Source: JACPUW01 sp049115495
GTDB taxonomy: Bacteria; Bacteroidota; Bacteroidia; CAILMK01; JACPUW01
Assembly (NCBI GenBank): GCA_049115495.1
Contig: JAGDZV010000010.1
Span: forward strand, 33,764-97,763
Length of the DNA stretch: 64,000 nucleotides
Direction: 5' to 3'
The first letter of the stretch is position 1. Every line of letters starts with the position of its first letter. Positions 16,882 through 25,907 of this stretch are shown in pieces. Below the pieces are notes generated by a model that worked only from the letters and a program-made list of their open reading frames with translations, made no database searches and was not told where the DNA came from. A program made the position numbers and the translations under genes.

Positions 16882-18537
16882 TTAAAACTCTATATCAAAG
16901 GTGATTTGTTCATTAGCTCTAATCACTTCAACCTTAGTTTTATCTCCCTTATCAAACTTGCCCAGAGCCCCCATATATGTCATCATATCTTTTACATCTG
17001 TTTCGCCAAGTTTTGTAATTATATCTCCTTTTTGTAATCCCGCTTTTTCTGCTGGCTTACCCGGACTTACGCCATCAATTTTCAATCCTTTTGCATCTCC
17101 AAAATAATCAGGAATAATACCCAAAGTAACCTTAAAGCTTGGAGCCTTTCGGCTTTTACCACTTTTTGTTTTCTTATAGTTAATGCCTTTAACATTGTCC
17201 ATAAGCATACAGGTTGCAAAGGCAAAATCAAGAACCGAAACCATTCCTTCATAATTTATTTTGTCTTCATCATCACTTGGTTTATGGTAGTCTTCATGAG
17301 TGCCTGTAAAAAAATGAATTGATGGTACCTTATTCAAATAAAAACTTGTGTGGTCTGAAGAACCCATTCCCGATGGATTTCTACTGATATGGAATTCGCT
17401 AGTATCGAGCTGAGTTAAAATTGAATCCCAAGCCGTTGATGTTCCCGTGCCATAGATACCTAATTCACTTTTATCATTTAACCTTCCTACCATATCAAAA
17501 TTCATCATGTATGTAGGCTTAAGCCCATTATATAAAGTAGAGTTCACATAAGCCTTAGAGCCTAACAATCCCAATTCTTCTGCACTAAACGCTATAAATA
17601 CATAATTGTGCTCTAAGTCTTTTTGTTTTTTAAGCTTTTGGGCCAATGCCAGCATCATGGCAACTCCACTAGCGTTATCATCTGCCCCATTATGAATCAT
17701 TGCCTCACCTATATATCTCGAATTACCGTACTCTCCATATCCCAAATGATCGTAGTGCGCACCAATAAATACAGTTGATTTACCACCATTGTCTAAATAG
17801 GCCACTACATTTCTTCCTGTTTTAGTTTCTCGAGCCAGGTTTACCTCAATTGAAACCTTACTACTTTTTTTCAAAAGTTCAAGAGTTTCATCTTCTACAT
17901 AAACAACCAATGTTCCAATCGATTTCAAGTTATTGAATGCACGTAACCCTCTTACTGAGAGATCATCAGGGCTACCGTGACATATTATGGCCTTTGGACG
18001 GTATTCATTTACTGCTTCTACTCGTTCTCGCCAATTATTGTATTTCTTATACTTTGAATGCGGATGTATTCCATCTGGTGAATTCAAGTTCAACAACACT
18101 ATATTATCTTCAACTGTTTTGTATTGAAAATCATCATGATCAAGCTCTGGCGCTCTAATTCCGTAAGAAATATCAACTATACCACCTATCACTTTCCCAT
18201 TCTCCGATATGGGTATAGGATAAAACTCATCTTGTAGTTTCATTTCATCGGCATCAACAAGCAACATGTTTCCGGTTTTTTCAAGCCTTATCGGGGTAGA
18301 AAACTCAAAATCATGATAAAAGCCATTAGCTCCAATGCCTGATAAACCAATGTTTCCAAACCTTTTTGCAATAAATTTTGCCGCCACTTTTTCTGAAGAT
18401 GAACCTGCCAGTCTACCTTCAAGTGCATCGCTTGCCAGATAAGAAACGTCTTTCTTTAGTGTCTTTTCAATTCTTTTTTGCGCAAAGGACGCATGCGTAA
18501 AAAGCAACAAAAGTGTAGCCGATAAAAGCAATCTCAT
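16882..18537 (-). CDS. Secreted M28 family zinc aminopeptidase with PA and PDZ domains
   Basis: The 551-aa protein has a Sec signal peptide (cleavage near SFAQ). A PA insert occupies about 100-215, and the M28 catalytic domain about 235-445 shows the di-zinc ligands and catalytic acids: GAHYDHLG, GADDNASGVA, SAEELGLLGS, MNFDMVGR, and HTSFY...THEDYHKPSD. A C-terminal PDZ domain (about 455-551) includes SPGKPAEKAGLQKGDIITKLG. It is expected in the periplasm or outside the cell, where it trims peptides from their N-terminus. It sits 14 nt after tauE in the operon. Confidence 0.93.
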   Translation of the reverse strand: MRLLLSATLLLLFTHASFAQKRIEKTLKKDVSYLASDALEGRLAGSSSEKVAAKFIAKRFGNIGLSGIGANGFYHDFEFSTPIRLEKTGNMLLVDADEMKLQDEFYPIPISENGKVIGGIVDISYGIRAPELDHDDFQYKTVEDNIVLLNLNSPDGIHPHSKYKKYNNWRERVEAVNEYRPKAIICHGSPDDLSVRGLRAFNNLKSIGTLVVYVEDETLELLKKSSKVSIEVNLARETKTGRNVVAYLDNGGKSTVFIGAHYDHLGYGEYGNSRYIGEAMIHNGADDNASGVAMMLALAQKLKKQKDLEHNYVFIAFSAEELGLLGSKAYVNSTLYNGLKPTYMMNFDMVGRLNDKSELGIYGTGTSTAWDSILTQLDTSEFHISRNPSGMGSSDHTSFYLNKVPSIHFFTGTHEDYHKPSDDEDKINYEGMVSVLDFAFATCMLMDNVKGINYKKTKSGKSRKAPSFKVTLGIIPDYFGDAKGLKIDGVSPGKPAEKAGLQKGDIITKLGETDVKDMMTYMGALGKFDKGDKTKVEVIRANEQITFDIEF

Positions 18538-18551
18538 TAAAACGAAATAAA

Positions 18552-19364
18552 TTAATTGATGTAACCTAAAATCATTTTCAAAGCTACAACGGCTAATAAT
18601 GTAGCGAACATGATTTTTATCACCCTTGCAGGAAGCTTACTTGCTGTTTTAACTCCGAAAGGAGCTGCTATTATTACACCTAGCGCCAATGGAATTGCAG
18701 CTGGAAATACCAAATAACCCAATGAGTATTTCACTGTTTCAAGCGGTTCACCTGACAATCCATAGAAAAGAGACATTGATAAAGCAAAAAATGGAATTAC
18801 GCCTAGAGAAATTGATGACGCTTTTCTTATTGGCAATTTCAGAACCTGACTTAATAAAGGAACCATTATTACCCCGCCACCTAAACCTGATAGTGCACTT
18901 ACTACTCCAGACAAAGCACCAATAAGTGAAATACCGACACCATTTACCTGTTCGTTTAAATCACTGATTGTTGGCTCTTTTTGTTTTTTGAGCAGCCTAA
19001 AAAAGAAAAAGAGCAACAAGAACACAAAAAATAGGGTGAATTTTTGCCGAGTATACCAATTAAAATTTGTAACGAAATATGTGATAATTAGTGCTGAAAT
19101 GGCCCCTGGAACTGCGCACAATAGCACTTCTTTAAAGTGAAAAGACTGCAGTTTTCTATTCTTTAAACTGCTACTCACACCTGCAAAAAATGTTGCGAAT
19201 ATTGAGTTTGATATTAAATAGCGAGGTAATTCATCACCTGCTATCCCAATACTTTCAAAATAAAGACTCAGTACAAAAACGAATATTACTCCACCGCCAA
19301 CTCCTAGTAAACCTGCTAGAAACCCACCAAATAAACCAGCGATTATGAGTAATACATACGTCAA
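18552..19364 (-). CDS. Sulfite exporter TauE/SafE family membrane protein
   Basis: The 270-aa inner-membrane protein has about eight hydrophobic segments arranged as an inverted repeat. Each half opens with the family glycine signature: GLLGVGGGVIFVFV at the N-terminus and LSGLGGGVIMVPLL in the middle. Members move small anions, typically organosulfonates, sulfite or sulfoacetate; the substrate here cannot be read from the sequence. It lies 3 nt after the ctp stop, in the operon led by rpmH, which gives no hint of sulfur metabolism. Confidence 0.92.
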   Translation of the reverse strand: MTYVLLIIAGLFGGFLAGLLGVGGGVIFVFVLSLYFESIGIAGDELPRYLISNSIFATFFAGVSSSLKNRKLQSFHFKEVLLCAVPGAISALIITYFVTNFNWYTRQKFTLFFVFLLLFFFFRLLKKQKEPTISDLNEQVNGVGISLIGALSGVVSALSGLGGGVIMVPLLSQVLKLPIRKASSISLGVIPFFALSMSLFYGLSGEPLETVKYSLGYLVFPAAIPLALGVIIAAPFGVKTASKLPARVIKIMFATLLAVVALKMILGYIN

Positions 19365-19367
19365 ATC

Positions 19368-21002
19368 TTAAGGCTTCAATGTATTAGCATAAACAGTTGG
19401 ATTGTTTAAAACTGCAATTGCCTTTTTTACGTCATTATCATTGCCAAGAGCCCCCTCCGCTCTTCCTTTTCGGTAGTAATATCTTTCCAAAATTTCTAAT
19501 CTTAAAATCTCCCTAATTTCTTCTTTATCACTCTCAAAGTCATCTGATTTCAAGGCATCTAAAAAGCTACTTAACTCATCAATCTCTTCTGCAACTGCCA
19601 AAGAATCTTTTCCAGCTAAGCTATTCTTTAATTGCCCTAATTTCTTTTCCGTTTTTGTTTTATAGGTGAAATCTGAGGCTTCTATAAAGTCTTTAAATTC
19701 CACAAGGTTGGCATCGGACACCGAAAACTCGCTTGGAGAAGAAATTGTTTTATGTTGGAAATAATAGTTTGTAACATAATCAAAAATCAAATACTCATTT
19801 ATAAGACCTCTAACAAATGGAGACCTAGGCTTTTCTTTAATTTCAATGTCTGGATTTACTCCAGCTCCATCAAAAACTGTTCTACCAGCCTTAGTTTTAA
19901 ATTCGGTAATTAATGAATCTGGTACCGCAGGAACATTACCATCAATATCTCTGGCTGCATAATCCAACCGTTGAATACATCTACCAGAAGCCGTATAGTA
20001 TTTTGATGTAGTAACCTTTATTTGGGCATTGTATGTTAGAGACTGTGTAATTTGAACCAATCCCTTTCCAAATGAATTTCTGCCCAATACCACTCCTCTG
20101 TCGTAATCTTGAATTGAACCGCTAACTATTTCACTTGCTGAAGCTGATCCGCCATCTACCAAAACTGCAATGGGAATTTCTTTATCGTATGGCCTTTTAT
20201 ACGTTTTGTATTCCCTTGAGTGGTTTTTGTTTTTACCCTTTGTACTTACTACCAAATTATTTGCATCAACAAAAAGATTAACAATATCAACCGCCTCTTT
20301 AAGTAAACCACCAGGGTTTCCGCGCATGTCAAGCACAAATTTGGTCATTCCCTCTTTTTTGAGTTCCTCCATTTTCTCCTTAACTTCTTTGGCAGCATCC
20401 ATTCTAAAGTTCTCAAACTTTACGTATCCCACATCATTAGTAAGCATTCCATAGTAGCTTACATTATCAACCTTTACTTCATCTCTCTTAAATTCTATCT
20501 CCTTTTCCACCCCATTTCTGCTATATCTAATCTTAACCAAGGTGTTTTCTTCGCCTTTAAGAATTTCGCTCATTTCCCTTACCGACTTTCCTTCAAGGCT
20601 TTTGCCGTCAATTTCAAGCATTATATCACCAGCAACCAAGCCTGCCTTTTGAGCTGGCCCATTTTCATATATTTCATCAATAACAAGGGTTTTATCATGA
20701 GAAACTATCCTTGCCCCTATGCCGGCGTAAGTTCCAGTTCGCTGAAATCTAAAATCTTCAACTTCTGATTCAGAGAAGTACACTGTATAAGGGTCAAGCT
20801 CAGAAAGCATGGCGTCAATTCCCTTACGCATTACTTTAGAGTGATCTATTTCATCTACGTATAGCTCATCAACCTTTTTGTATAGCGAAATAAAAATATC
20901 AAGGTTTTTAGATATTTCAAAATATCCACTGCCGTTTGCCAAAAGGAATAAGGCGCCAAAGAGCACGGCTGGTATGGTCAAAAATTTAAACTGTCTCTTC
21001 AT
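19368..21002 (-). CDS. ctp: S41 family C-terminal processing peptidase
   Basis: This periplasmic serine protease cleaves substrates near the C-terminus. The 544-aa protein has an N-terminal membrane anchor or signal, a PDZ domain (about 85-165; GPAQKAGLVAGDIMLEIDG), and the S41 catalytic domain with DMRGNPGG, the serine in GGSASASEIVSGS and the lysine in GRNSFGKGLVQ. After the catalytic core comes an unusually long charged tail (about 390-544) rich in Lys/Glu/Asp, common in Bacteroidota Ctp. It begins 23 nt after rnpA. Confidence 0.95.
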   Translation of the reverse strand: MKRQFKFLTIPAVLFGALFLLANGSGYFEISKNLDIFISLYKKVDELYVDEIDHSKVMRKGIDAMLSELDPYTVYFSESEVEDFRFQRTGTYAGIGARIVSHDKTLVIDEIYENGPAQKAGLVAGDIMLEIDGKSLEGKSVREMSEILKGEENTLVKIRYSRNGVEKEIEFKRDEVKVDNVSYYGMLTNDVGYVKFENFRMDAAKEVKEKMEELKKEGMTKFVLDMRGNPGGLLKEAVDIVNLFVDANNLVVSTKGKNKNHSREYKTYKRPYDKEIPIAVLVDGGSASASEIVSGSIQDYDRGVVLGRNSFGKGLVQITQSLTYNAQIKVTTSKYYTASGRCIQRLDYAARDIDGNVPAVPDSLITEFKTKAGRTVFDGAGVNPDIEIKEKPRSPFVRGLINEYLIFDYVTNYYFQHKTISSPSEFSVSDANLVEFKDFIEASDFTYKTKTEKKLGQLKNSLAGKDSLAVAEEIDELSSFLDALKSDDFESDKEEIREILRLEILERYYYRKGRAEGALGNDNDVKKAIAVLNNPTVYANTLKP

Positions 21003-21025
21003 GAAATGTATAGAATAGCACGAAC

Positions 21026-21397
21026 CTAACTATTAGATTCTAATTGCGTATTTAACGATGTAAAAAGCTCTTTAATTGCCTTATCAATTCTATCGAATGG
21101 TTCTATTTTTTTACTTCGAAATATTATCAATAGCGCCAGCCCATCAGCATCATTAAGGTCGTTTCCATTAAGCCTTATTGCTTCCCTAATTCTCCTTTTG
21201 ATCAGATTCCTATCAACTGCTCTCTTAAAAAATCTTTTCCCTACAACAATCACAATTTTAACACCTGGGTGATTTTGCTCATGTAAAAAACGTGCAAACA
21301 GAAAATCCCTGCCAAGTTTATTCTTAGCAGGGATTTCGGAAAACAGCTCCGAAATTGTTTCAGAGCTCTTTATCATGTACTTGCGCTTAATACCCAA
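21026..21397 (-). CDS. rnpA: Ribonuclease P protein component
   Basis: RnpA binds RNase P RNA and helps it cut 5' leaders from pre-tRNAs. The 123-aa protein has the RNR signature in FFKRAVDRNLIKRRIREAIR, preceded by the strand VKIVIVVGKRF. It follows rpmH by 11 nt, the classic rpmH-rnpA pairing. The ATG at 21397 is used; a second ATG at 21376 (residue 8) is also possible. There is no yidD or yidC downstream, unlike the enterobacterial order. Confidence 0.95.
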   Translation of the reverse strand: MGIKRKYMIKSSETISELFSEIPAKNKLGRDFLFARFLHEQNHPGVKIVIVVGKRFFKRAVDRNLIKRRIREAIRLNGNDLNDADGLALLIIFRSKKIEPFDRIDKAIKELFTSLNTQLESNS

Positions 21398-21408
21398 GCG
21401 CTAGCGTT

Positions 21409-21567
21409 TTATGCTTTTTTTCTAATTTGAGAAGAAACACTTAGTTTCTTTCTACCTTTTTTTCTACGTGCAGCTAGTACTGCTCTTCCGCTCTTAGAAC
21501 TCATTCTTTCGCGAAAACCGTGTTTGTTTCTTCTCTTTCTATTTGATGGTTGAAATGTTCTTTTCAT
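21409..21567 (-). CDS. rpmH: 50S ribosomal protein L34
   Basis: I translated this 52-aa gene by hand: it begins MKRTFQPSNRKRRNKHGFRE and continues with the family pattern RMSSKSGRAVLAARRKKGRK. The protein is very basic and sits in the large subunit. It is the first gene of a six-gene series ending with tsaB and has a near-consensus promoter upstream. Confidence 0.97.
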   Translation of the reverse strand: MKRTFQPSNRKRRNKHGFRERMSSKSGRAVLAARRKKGRKKLSVSSQIRKKA

Positions 21568-21592
21568 GACGCTATTCCTGAAAAATGGTTTG

Positions 21593-21622
21593 CAAAAGTA
21601 TAGCTATATTTTTAATTTCAAA
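21593..21622 (-). promoter_or_regulatory. Promoter of the rpmH-rnpA operon, Bacteroidota consensus
   Basis: The minus strand reads TTTG (complement of 21619-21622), 18 nt, then TACTTTTG (complement of 21593-21600), an exact TAnnTTTG. Transcription would start near 21586, about 20 nt before the rpmH ATG. The same -7 octamer occurs before rpsL and infA. Confidence 0.75.
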
Positions 21623-21753
21623 ACAATTATTTCCTTTTGATTTTTTTTAGCGAACGAAAAATCTTATTCACCATCTGCGGATAACATAATGACGAAATAG
21701 AAAAGACATTGAACGTTATAGTAAGATATTCGTGAGCAACACAGGAAAATTTT

Positions 21754-22833
21754 ATGGATATGTTTAGAATTTTTATGGCGATAGCCTTGCTCATTGTTGG
21801 TAAAGGTGTACTCGCGCAGAGTGATGTTGCATTTGAAATAGGTAATGTAACATTCAATCAAGATAACACCCAAATGACTATCAATGTGAATATTTTTACA
21901 ACAGCTGGTAGTGACTTCACACTTGGAGGTAGTAACACCAGTAATTGGACGGAAGTTGTGCTTAATTATTCAAATTCTCCCAATGATGTACAAAACCTAC
22001 AGGCAGGAGAAATGATATTCCATTCGGCTACAGGCCCTTCACTTTATCGAATGGAAACAACAGATAACGGGACTGGTCAATTGACATTGAAAGTAAGGGG
22101 GCTTGCCGGAAGTAATTTTACTGTATCTAGCACGAAAACCACTCTGTTTCAAGTTACATTTGACTTGGGGCCTAATACTACTGGGTTGCACACCACAAAT
22201 ATTGAGACTGACCCAAATAATACTGTTGTGAAGCAAAAGGCAACAAACACTACACAAAATATTGATGATAACAGCTTTATTGACATCTCTGGACAGGCAT
22301 TGCCAATCACATTGCAAGCTTTTAATATTCTTTTATCAAAAGACGTTATCTTATTAAATTGGACTACTGCAAGTGAGGAAAATAACGAAGGCTTTGAATT
22401 GCAAAGAAGTTATGATGGATTAATTTTTGAGCCAATTGGATGGGTAGATGGGAACGGAAATAGCTTATCACCAATTGATTATTCCTTTATTGATAGAGAA
22501 GCTAGCATTGGTAAGACAAAAACTATTTATTACAGAATTAGACAAGTTGATTTTGACGGTGTATTTAACTACACTCTAACCAGATCCATCAATTTAGATG
22601 GTTCAAGCAGCATCACCTGGTTTCCTAATCCTGCAAGAGAAAACATTATTGTAAACACCAACGAAATTGCCATAATTGAAGTTTACGACATGGCAGGTAA
22701 AACGGTTTTAACATCCAATACTCTTGAGTCTAATTCAGTAGATGTTAGCCGTATTGAAATGGGAACTTACTTAATGATCATCAAGAACATGAACGGTGAA
22801 GTTATTAGTCAAGATAAACTTCATATCAAATAG
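21754..22833 (+). CDS. Secreted protein with C-terminal type IX secretion sorting domain
   Basis: The 359-aa product has a signal peptide (cleaved near VLAQ). A cohesin-like or beta-sandwich region lies at about 22-165, then a fibronectin-like strand-rich segment (LNWTTASEENNEGFELQRS) that is very common in T9SS cargo, and a C-terminal sorting domain of about 75 residues beginning WFPNPARENI and ending GTYLMIIKNMNGEVISQDKLHIK. It should cross the outer membrane through T9SS and be attached to the surface or released. It is single, with a strong terminator after it. Confidence 0.9.
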   Translation: MDMFRIFMAIALLIVGKGVLAQSDVAFEIGNVTFNQDNTQMTINVNIFTTAGSDFTLGGSNTSNWTEVVLNYSNSPNDVQNLQAGEMIFHSATGPSLYRMETTDNGTGQLTLKVRGLAGSNFTVSSTKTTLFQVTFDLGPNTTGLHTTNIETDPNNTVVKQKATNTTQNIDDNSFIDISGQALPITLQAFNILLSKDVILLNWTTASEENNEGFELQRSYDGLIFEPIGWVDGNGNSLSPIDYSFIDREASIGKTKTIYYRIRQVDFDGVFNYTLTRSINLDGSSSITWFPNPARENIIVNTNEIAIIEVYDMAGKTVLTSNTLESNSVDVSRIEMGTYLMIIKNMNGEVISQDKLHIK

Positions 22834-22860
22834 AAATTTCCTGTGTGTTAATTGACTTTA

Positions 22861-22891
22861 AGCCGTTTGAAGCGATTCAAACGGCTTTTTT
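22861..22891 (+). terminator. Rho-independent terminator of the T9SS cargo gene
   Basis: A perfect 11-bp stem (AGCCGTTTGAA with TTCAAACGGCT) and a GCGA loop are followed by T6. It lies 27 nt after the stop and abuts the stop codon of the convergent gene. Confidence 0.92.
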
Positions 22892-23873
22892 ATTCATCAC
22901 CTTCTGGTCTCCCCTTCCACTCTCCCTTTTTCCAAGTCCTTTTTTCTTCGTTTATTAATTTCAAATATTCTCTTGAAGCATTGGGATTAATTAAACTATC
23001 GAGTTTTGGTTGCCCCGCTTCAATCCACGCCGAATACCAAAAGCTACCTATACAATGAATGGCCTTTCTCATTCTACGCTCCACCATACCATCAAGCCTA
23101 GCATGGTAAGCTTTACTAAATCCCCTACTGTACGTTTTTGCTAAAGTAACCCCTCTTTCTTCATATGCATATTTTGCACCATCTTCAAACTGTTCAGTAA
23201 GTTGCTTCTCAAAATCGAAAACTGAATCTAAAGCATAATGGCTTTGTTTTACGGCATTCCAAATTCTAATCTGTGGATTCCGTAAAAGCTTTGCCTTAGG
23301 TACAAAATAATTGTAATCTTCTGCGTAAAGCTCAGGCAACCTAGACTCCCAAAATCCATGAATCCCCTTTTGATCAGATAATTGACCATTGTAATTTTCC
23401 GTTGTATGTAACGGTACATGAGCATCAGCAATGTAGTGACCTAACTCAGCTGACAACCTCAATATTCTATCCCTATCATTTTCTTTAAAAGCACCTACCA
23501 ACCAATAATATACCCTATTCACATGCCAAGGCACAATACCATAGGCTTGCAACGTATCTTCTGTTAGAAGAGAAACAGCAGAATCCCAATAAGTCGGTAC
23601 AATTTCAAATGGCTTTTCTCCATAATGATCAATATCAATATAATGTCTCGGAGCTTCGTCTTTTGTAGCATATCTGCGTTTGTCAGGATCAACTGAGTGC
23701 TCGGTGAGATAGTCAATGTAAGTTTTGTAAAACTTAAACATCCCCCTTGGCAAGGTAAACACAGCTACTCTATTAATTCTTTTATGGCCAAAGAAACCCC
23801 AAGAATTAACTTTTGTGGCAAAAACTCCCTGAAGTACAATAGCTATTGAAAGAATCAGCAAGGCCTTTTTCAT
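22890..23873 (-). CDS. Secreted zinc-dependent S1/P1-nuclease-like or phospholipase C-like hydrolase
   Basis: From the preferred ATG at 23873 the protein is 327 aa with a Sec signal. An ATG at 23888 would add five residues before the Lys-rich signal start. The mature protein begins near SWGFFGHKRIN, where the Trp and His match the N-terminal zinc ligands of the S1/P1 and phospholipase C superfamily. HYIDIDHYG and ELGHYIADAHVPLHTTENYNG supply the other ligands; HYxxDxHxPLH is the superfamily hallmark. The substrate (single-stranded nucleic acid or phospholipid) cannot be decided. It is monocistronic, between two terminators. Confidence 0.85.
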   Translation of the reverse strand: MKKALLILSIAIVLQGVFATKVNSWGFFGHKRINRVAVFTLPRGMFKFYKTYIDYLTEHSVDPDKRRYATKDEAPRHYIDIDHYGEKPFEIVPTYWDSAVSLLTEDTLQAYGIVPWHVNRVYYWLVGAFKENDRDRILRLSAELGHYIADAHVPLHTTENYNGQLSDQKGIHGFWESRLPELYAEDYNYFVPKAKLLRNPQIRIWNAVKQSHYALDSVFDFEKQLTEQFEDGAKYAYEERGVTLAKTYSRGFSKAYHARLDGMVERRMRKAIHCIGSFWYSAWIEAGQPKLDSLINPNASREYLKLINEEKRTWKKGEWKGRPEGDE

Positions 23874-23886
23874 AAGCGCAAATAAC

Positions 23887-23910
23887 AAAAAAGCCCCTTA
23901 ACGGGGCTTT
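23887..23910 (-). terminator. Rho-independent terminator of the 2-oxoglutarate dehydrogenase operon
   Basis: On the minus strand an 8-bp stem (AAAGCCCC with GGGGCTTT) with a GTTAA loop runs into T6. It lies 25 nt after the DUF4920 stop. Confidence 0.88.
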
Positions 23911-23934
23911 CCTATATATTTTCTGTCTTTTAAA

Positions 23935-24486
23935 TTATTGAAGTTTAACGCCTGTTGCCAAGAATGTTAACTTCTCCTTATCTTCAATTATTGCATCAAT
24001 TTCGCTTTGCTCTGCACCCGCATCTTCTAGGTAATGCTTCTGCTCGTCAATTGAGACGATTTCTCTTTTCATTTTTCCAGATATGTATGCTGTTTTGCCC
24101 ATACAGTCCATAGGGACAAAAAAACCATAATCCTTAAACTTAACTCTCATGCTATTAGTAGAATCACCCAAGGTCATCCAACATCCTTTTACCTGACAAA
24201 CAGCATCTACAGTGCCATGAAGTTTAACTTCTAATGAATCTGACTCTGAAATTTGTGAAAGAGCTTCTTCGTAGGAAATTGAACCTTCAAGATCAAATTC
24301 TTCTCCAAAAAAACCTGCTTCATTTGGGGTTATTTCTCCTTCTTGGTGCTCATGATCATGGTCGTCATGATTTTTTTCAACCATTTCTTCAGTTCCTACT
24401 GTTTCAGTATCAGCAGAATTCTCAGTGTTTTCCTTACACGAAAAGAAAACAAATACAAGTGCAAAAAGTAATAATGTGTATTTCAT
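23935..24486 (-). CDS. DUF4920 domain lipoprotein with His/Asp-rich linker
   Basis: The 183-aa protein has a lipoprotein signal (ALVFVFFSC, Cys17) and an acidic, His/Asp-rich linker at about 38-50 (KNHDDHDHEHQEG), likely to bind metal. The DUF4920 domain (about 75-183) is an OB-like beta barrel carrying AVCQVKGCWMTL and PMDCMGK. The conserved cysteines in CxxxxC and MDC fit a metal or redox role. It starts 11 nt after lpd and ends at the operon terminator, so it is cotranscribed with 2-oxoglutarate dehydrogenase genes; the reason is unknown. Family assignment is from memory of the motif pattern. Confidence 0.82.
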   Translation of the reverse strand: MKYTLLLFALVFVFFSCKENTENSADTETVGTEEMVEKNHDDHDHEHQEGEITPNEAGFFGEEFDLEGSISYEEALSQISESDSLEVKLHGTVDAVCQVKGCWMTLGDSTNSMRVKFKDYGFFVPMDCMGKTAYISGKMKREIVSIDEQKHYLEDAGAEQSEIDAIIEDKEKLTFLATGVKLQ

Positions 24487-24497
24487 GATTTTATTCC

Positions 24498-25895
24498 TTA
24501 AATATGAATTGGTCTGTTCTCAGTTGCAGCAAGGCAAGCTTCTTTCATTGACTCTGTAAATGTTGGGTGCGCATGGCTCATTCTTGAAATATCTTCAGCA
24601 GACGCTCTATATTCCATTGCAACCACGGCTTCAGCTATCATATCAGCACAACGCGGCCCAAGCATATGAACGCCCAGGATTTCATCTGTTTCAGCATCGG
24701 CAAGTACTTTAACAAAACCTTCTTCGTCCATACTAGCTCTGGCCCTACCACTCGCTTTAAATGGAAAAGAACCCTTCTTATAAGCACGTTTGCTTTCTTT
24801 CAGTTGATCTTCAGTGTAACCCACTCCAGCTCCTTCAGGCCAGGTATATACTACACTGGGAATCAAGTTGTAATTGATATGTGGCTTTTGACCAGCGATT
24901 GATTCGGCAACTAAAACACCTTCTTCTTCAGCCTTATGCGCAAGCATAGCTCCTTTTACTACATCGCCTATGGCATAAACACCTTCTACACCAGTTTCAA
25001 GTTTCTCGTTTACAGGAATCCTCCCTCTTTCATCCGTTTGTAAACCGATATTCTCGAGACCTAAGCCACTTGTGTAAGGTTTGCGCCCTACTGAAACCAA
25101 GCAGTATTCGGCATTAAATGCTACTTCTTTCCCTTTTTTATCATCAGCTTTAATGGTAACAAGATTTCCATTCGTTGTTACTTCTTTAACCTTTGCTCCA
25201 AGACTAAATTTAATTCCAAGCTTTTTTAGCGACTTTAAGAGGTCCTTCCCTATATCAGCATCCATACCTGGAACAATTCTTGGCAGGTACTCAACTACAG
25301 TAACTTCAGTTCCCAATCGAGCGTATACGCTTCCTAGTTCGCAACCAATAATACCACCACCAATTACTACCATACTCTTTGGTAGGTCTGTAATGTCAAG
25401 GGCTTCGGTAGATGTTATTACCCTTTCTCCGTCGAGCTTGATAAATGGAAGGGACGCAGGCTCTGAACCCGTGGCAATAATTACTTTATTAGTTTGTATT
25501 TCTTGTTCTTCTTTCCCCTTAATTAAAATCGTATTACGTGATTTGAAAGAACCCATTCCTTCAAAAACATCAATTTTATTTTTGTTCATTAAATAACTGA
25601 TCCCATCTGTAGTTTTTTTAACTACATCGTTTTTTCGATCAATCATTTGCTTCATATTCACTTGCAGATCATGCAGCTCGATTCCATGAGTTTTGAATGA
25701 ATGAGCCGCATTATGATAGTGCTCTGAAGAATCAAGTAGCGCCTTTGACGGTATGCAACCAACATTTAAGCAGGTACCGCCTAATGTTTTTTCTTTTTCA
25801 ATTAAAGCAGTTTTAAAGCCAAGTTGTGCAGCTCTAATTGCTGCTACATATCCTCCTGGGCCACTGCCGATAACAGTTACGTCGTATTTGCTCAT
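24498..25895 (-). CDS. lpdA: Dihydrolipoyl dehydrogenase (E3)
   Basis: This FAD flavoprotein reoxidises dihydrolipoyl groups with NAD+ for 2-oxoacid dehydrogenase complexes. The 465-aa protein has the FAD fold (VIGSGPGGYVAAIRAAQLG), the redox disulfide in GGTCLNVGCIPSK, an NAD-binding fold (MVVIGGGIIGCELGSVYARLG), YAIGDV, and the C-terminal dimer-interface base in SHAHPTFTE. It follows sucB by 12 nt. Confidence 0.97.
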   Translation of the reverse strand: MSKYDVTVIGSGPGGYVAAIRAAQLGFKTALIEKEKTLGGTCLNVGCIPSKALLDSSEHYHNAAHSFKTHGIELHDLQVNMKQMIDRKNDVVKKTTDGISYLMNKNKIDVFEGMGSFKSRNTILIKGKEEQEIQTNKVIIATGSEPASLPFIKLDGERVITSTEALDITDLPKSMVVIGGGIIGCELGSVYARLGTEVTVVEYLPRIVPGMDADIGKDLLKSLKKLGIKFSLGAKVKEVTTNGNLVTIKADDKKGKEVAFNAEYCLVSVGRKPYTSGLGLENIGLQTDERGRIPVNEKLETGVEGVYAIGDVVKGAMLAHKAEEEGVLVAESIAGQKPHINYNLIPSVVYTWPEGAGVGYTEDQLKESKRAYKKGSFPFKASGRARASMDEEGFVKVLADAETDEILGVHMLGPRCADMIAEAVVAMEYRASAEDISRMSHAHPTFTESMKEACLAATENRPIHI

Positions 25896-25907
25896 ATCTA
25901 ATAATTT

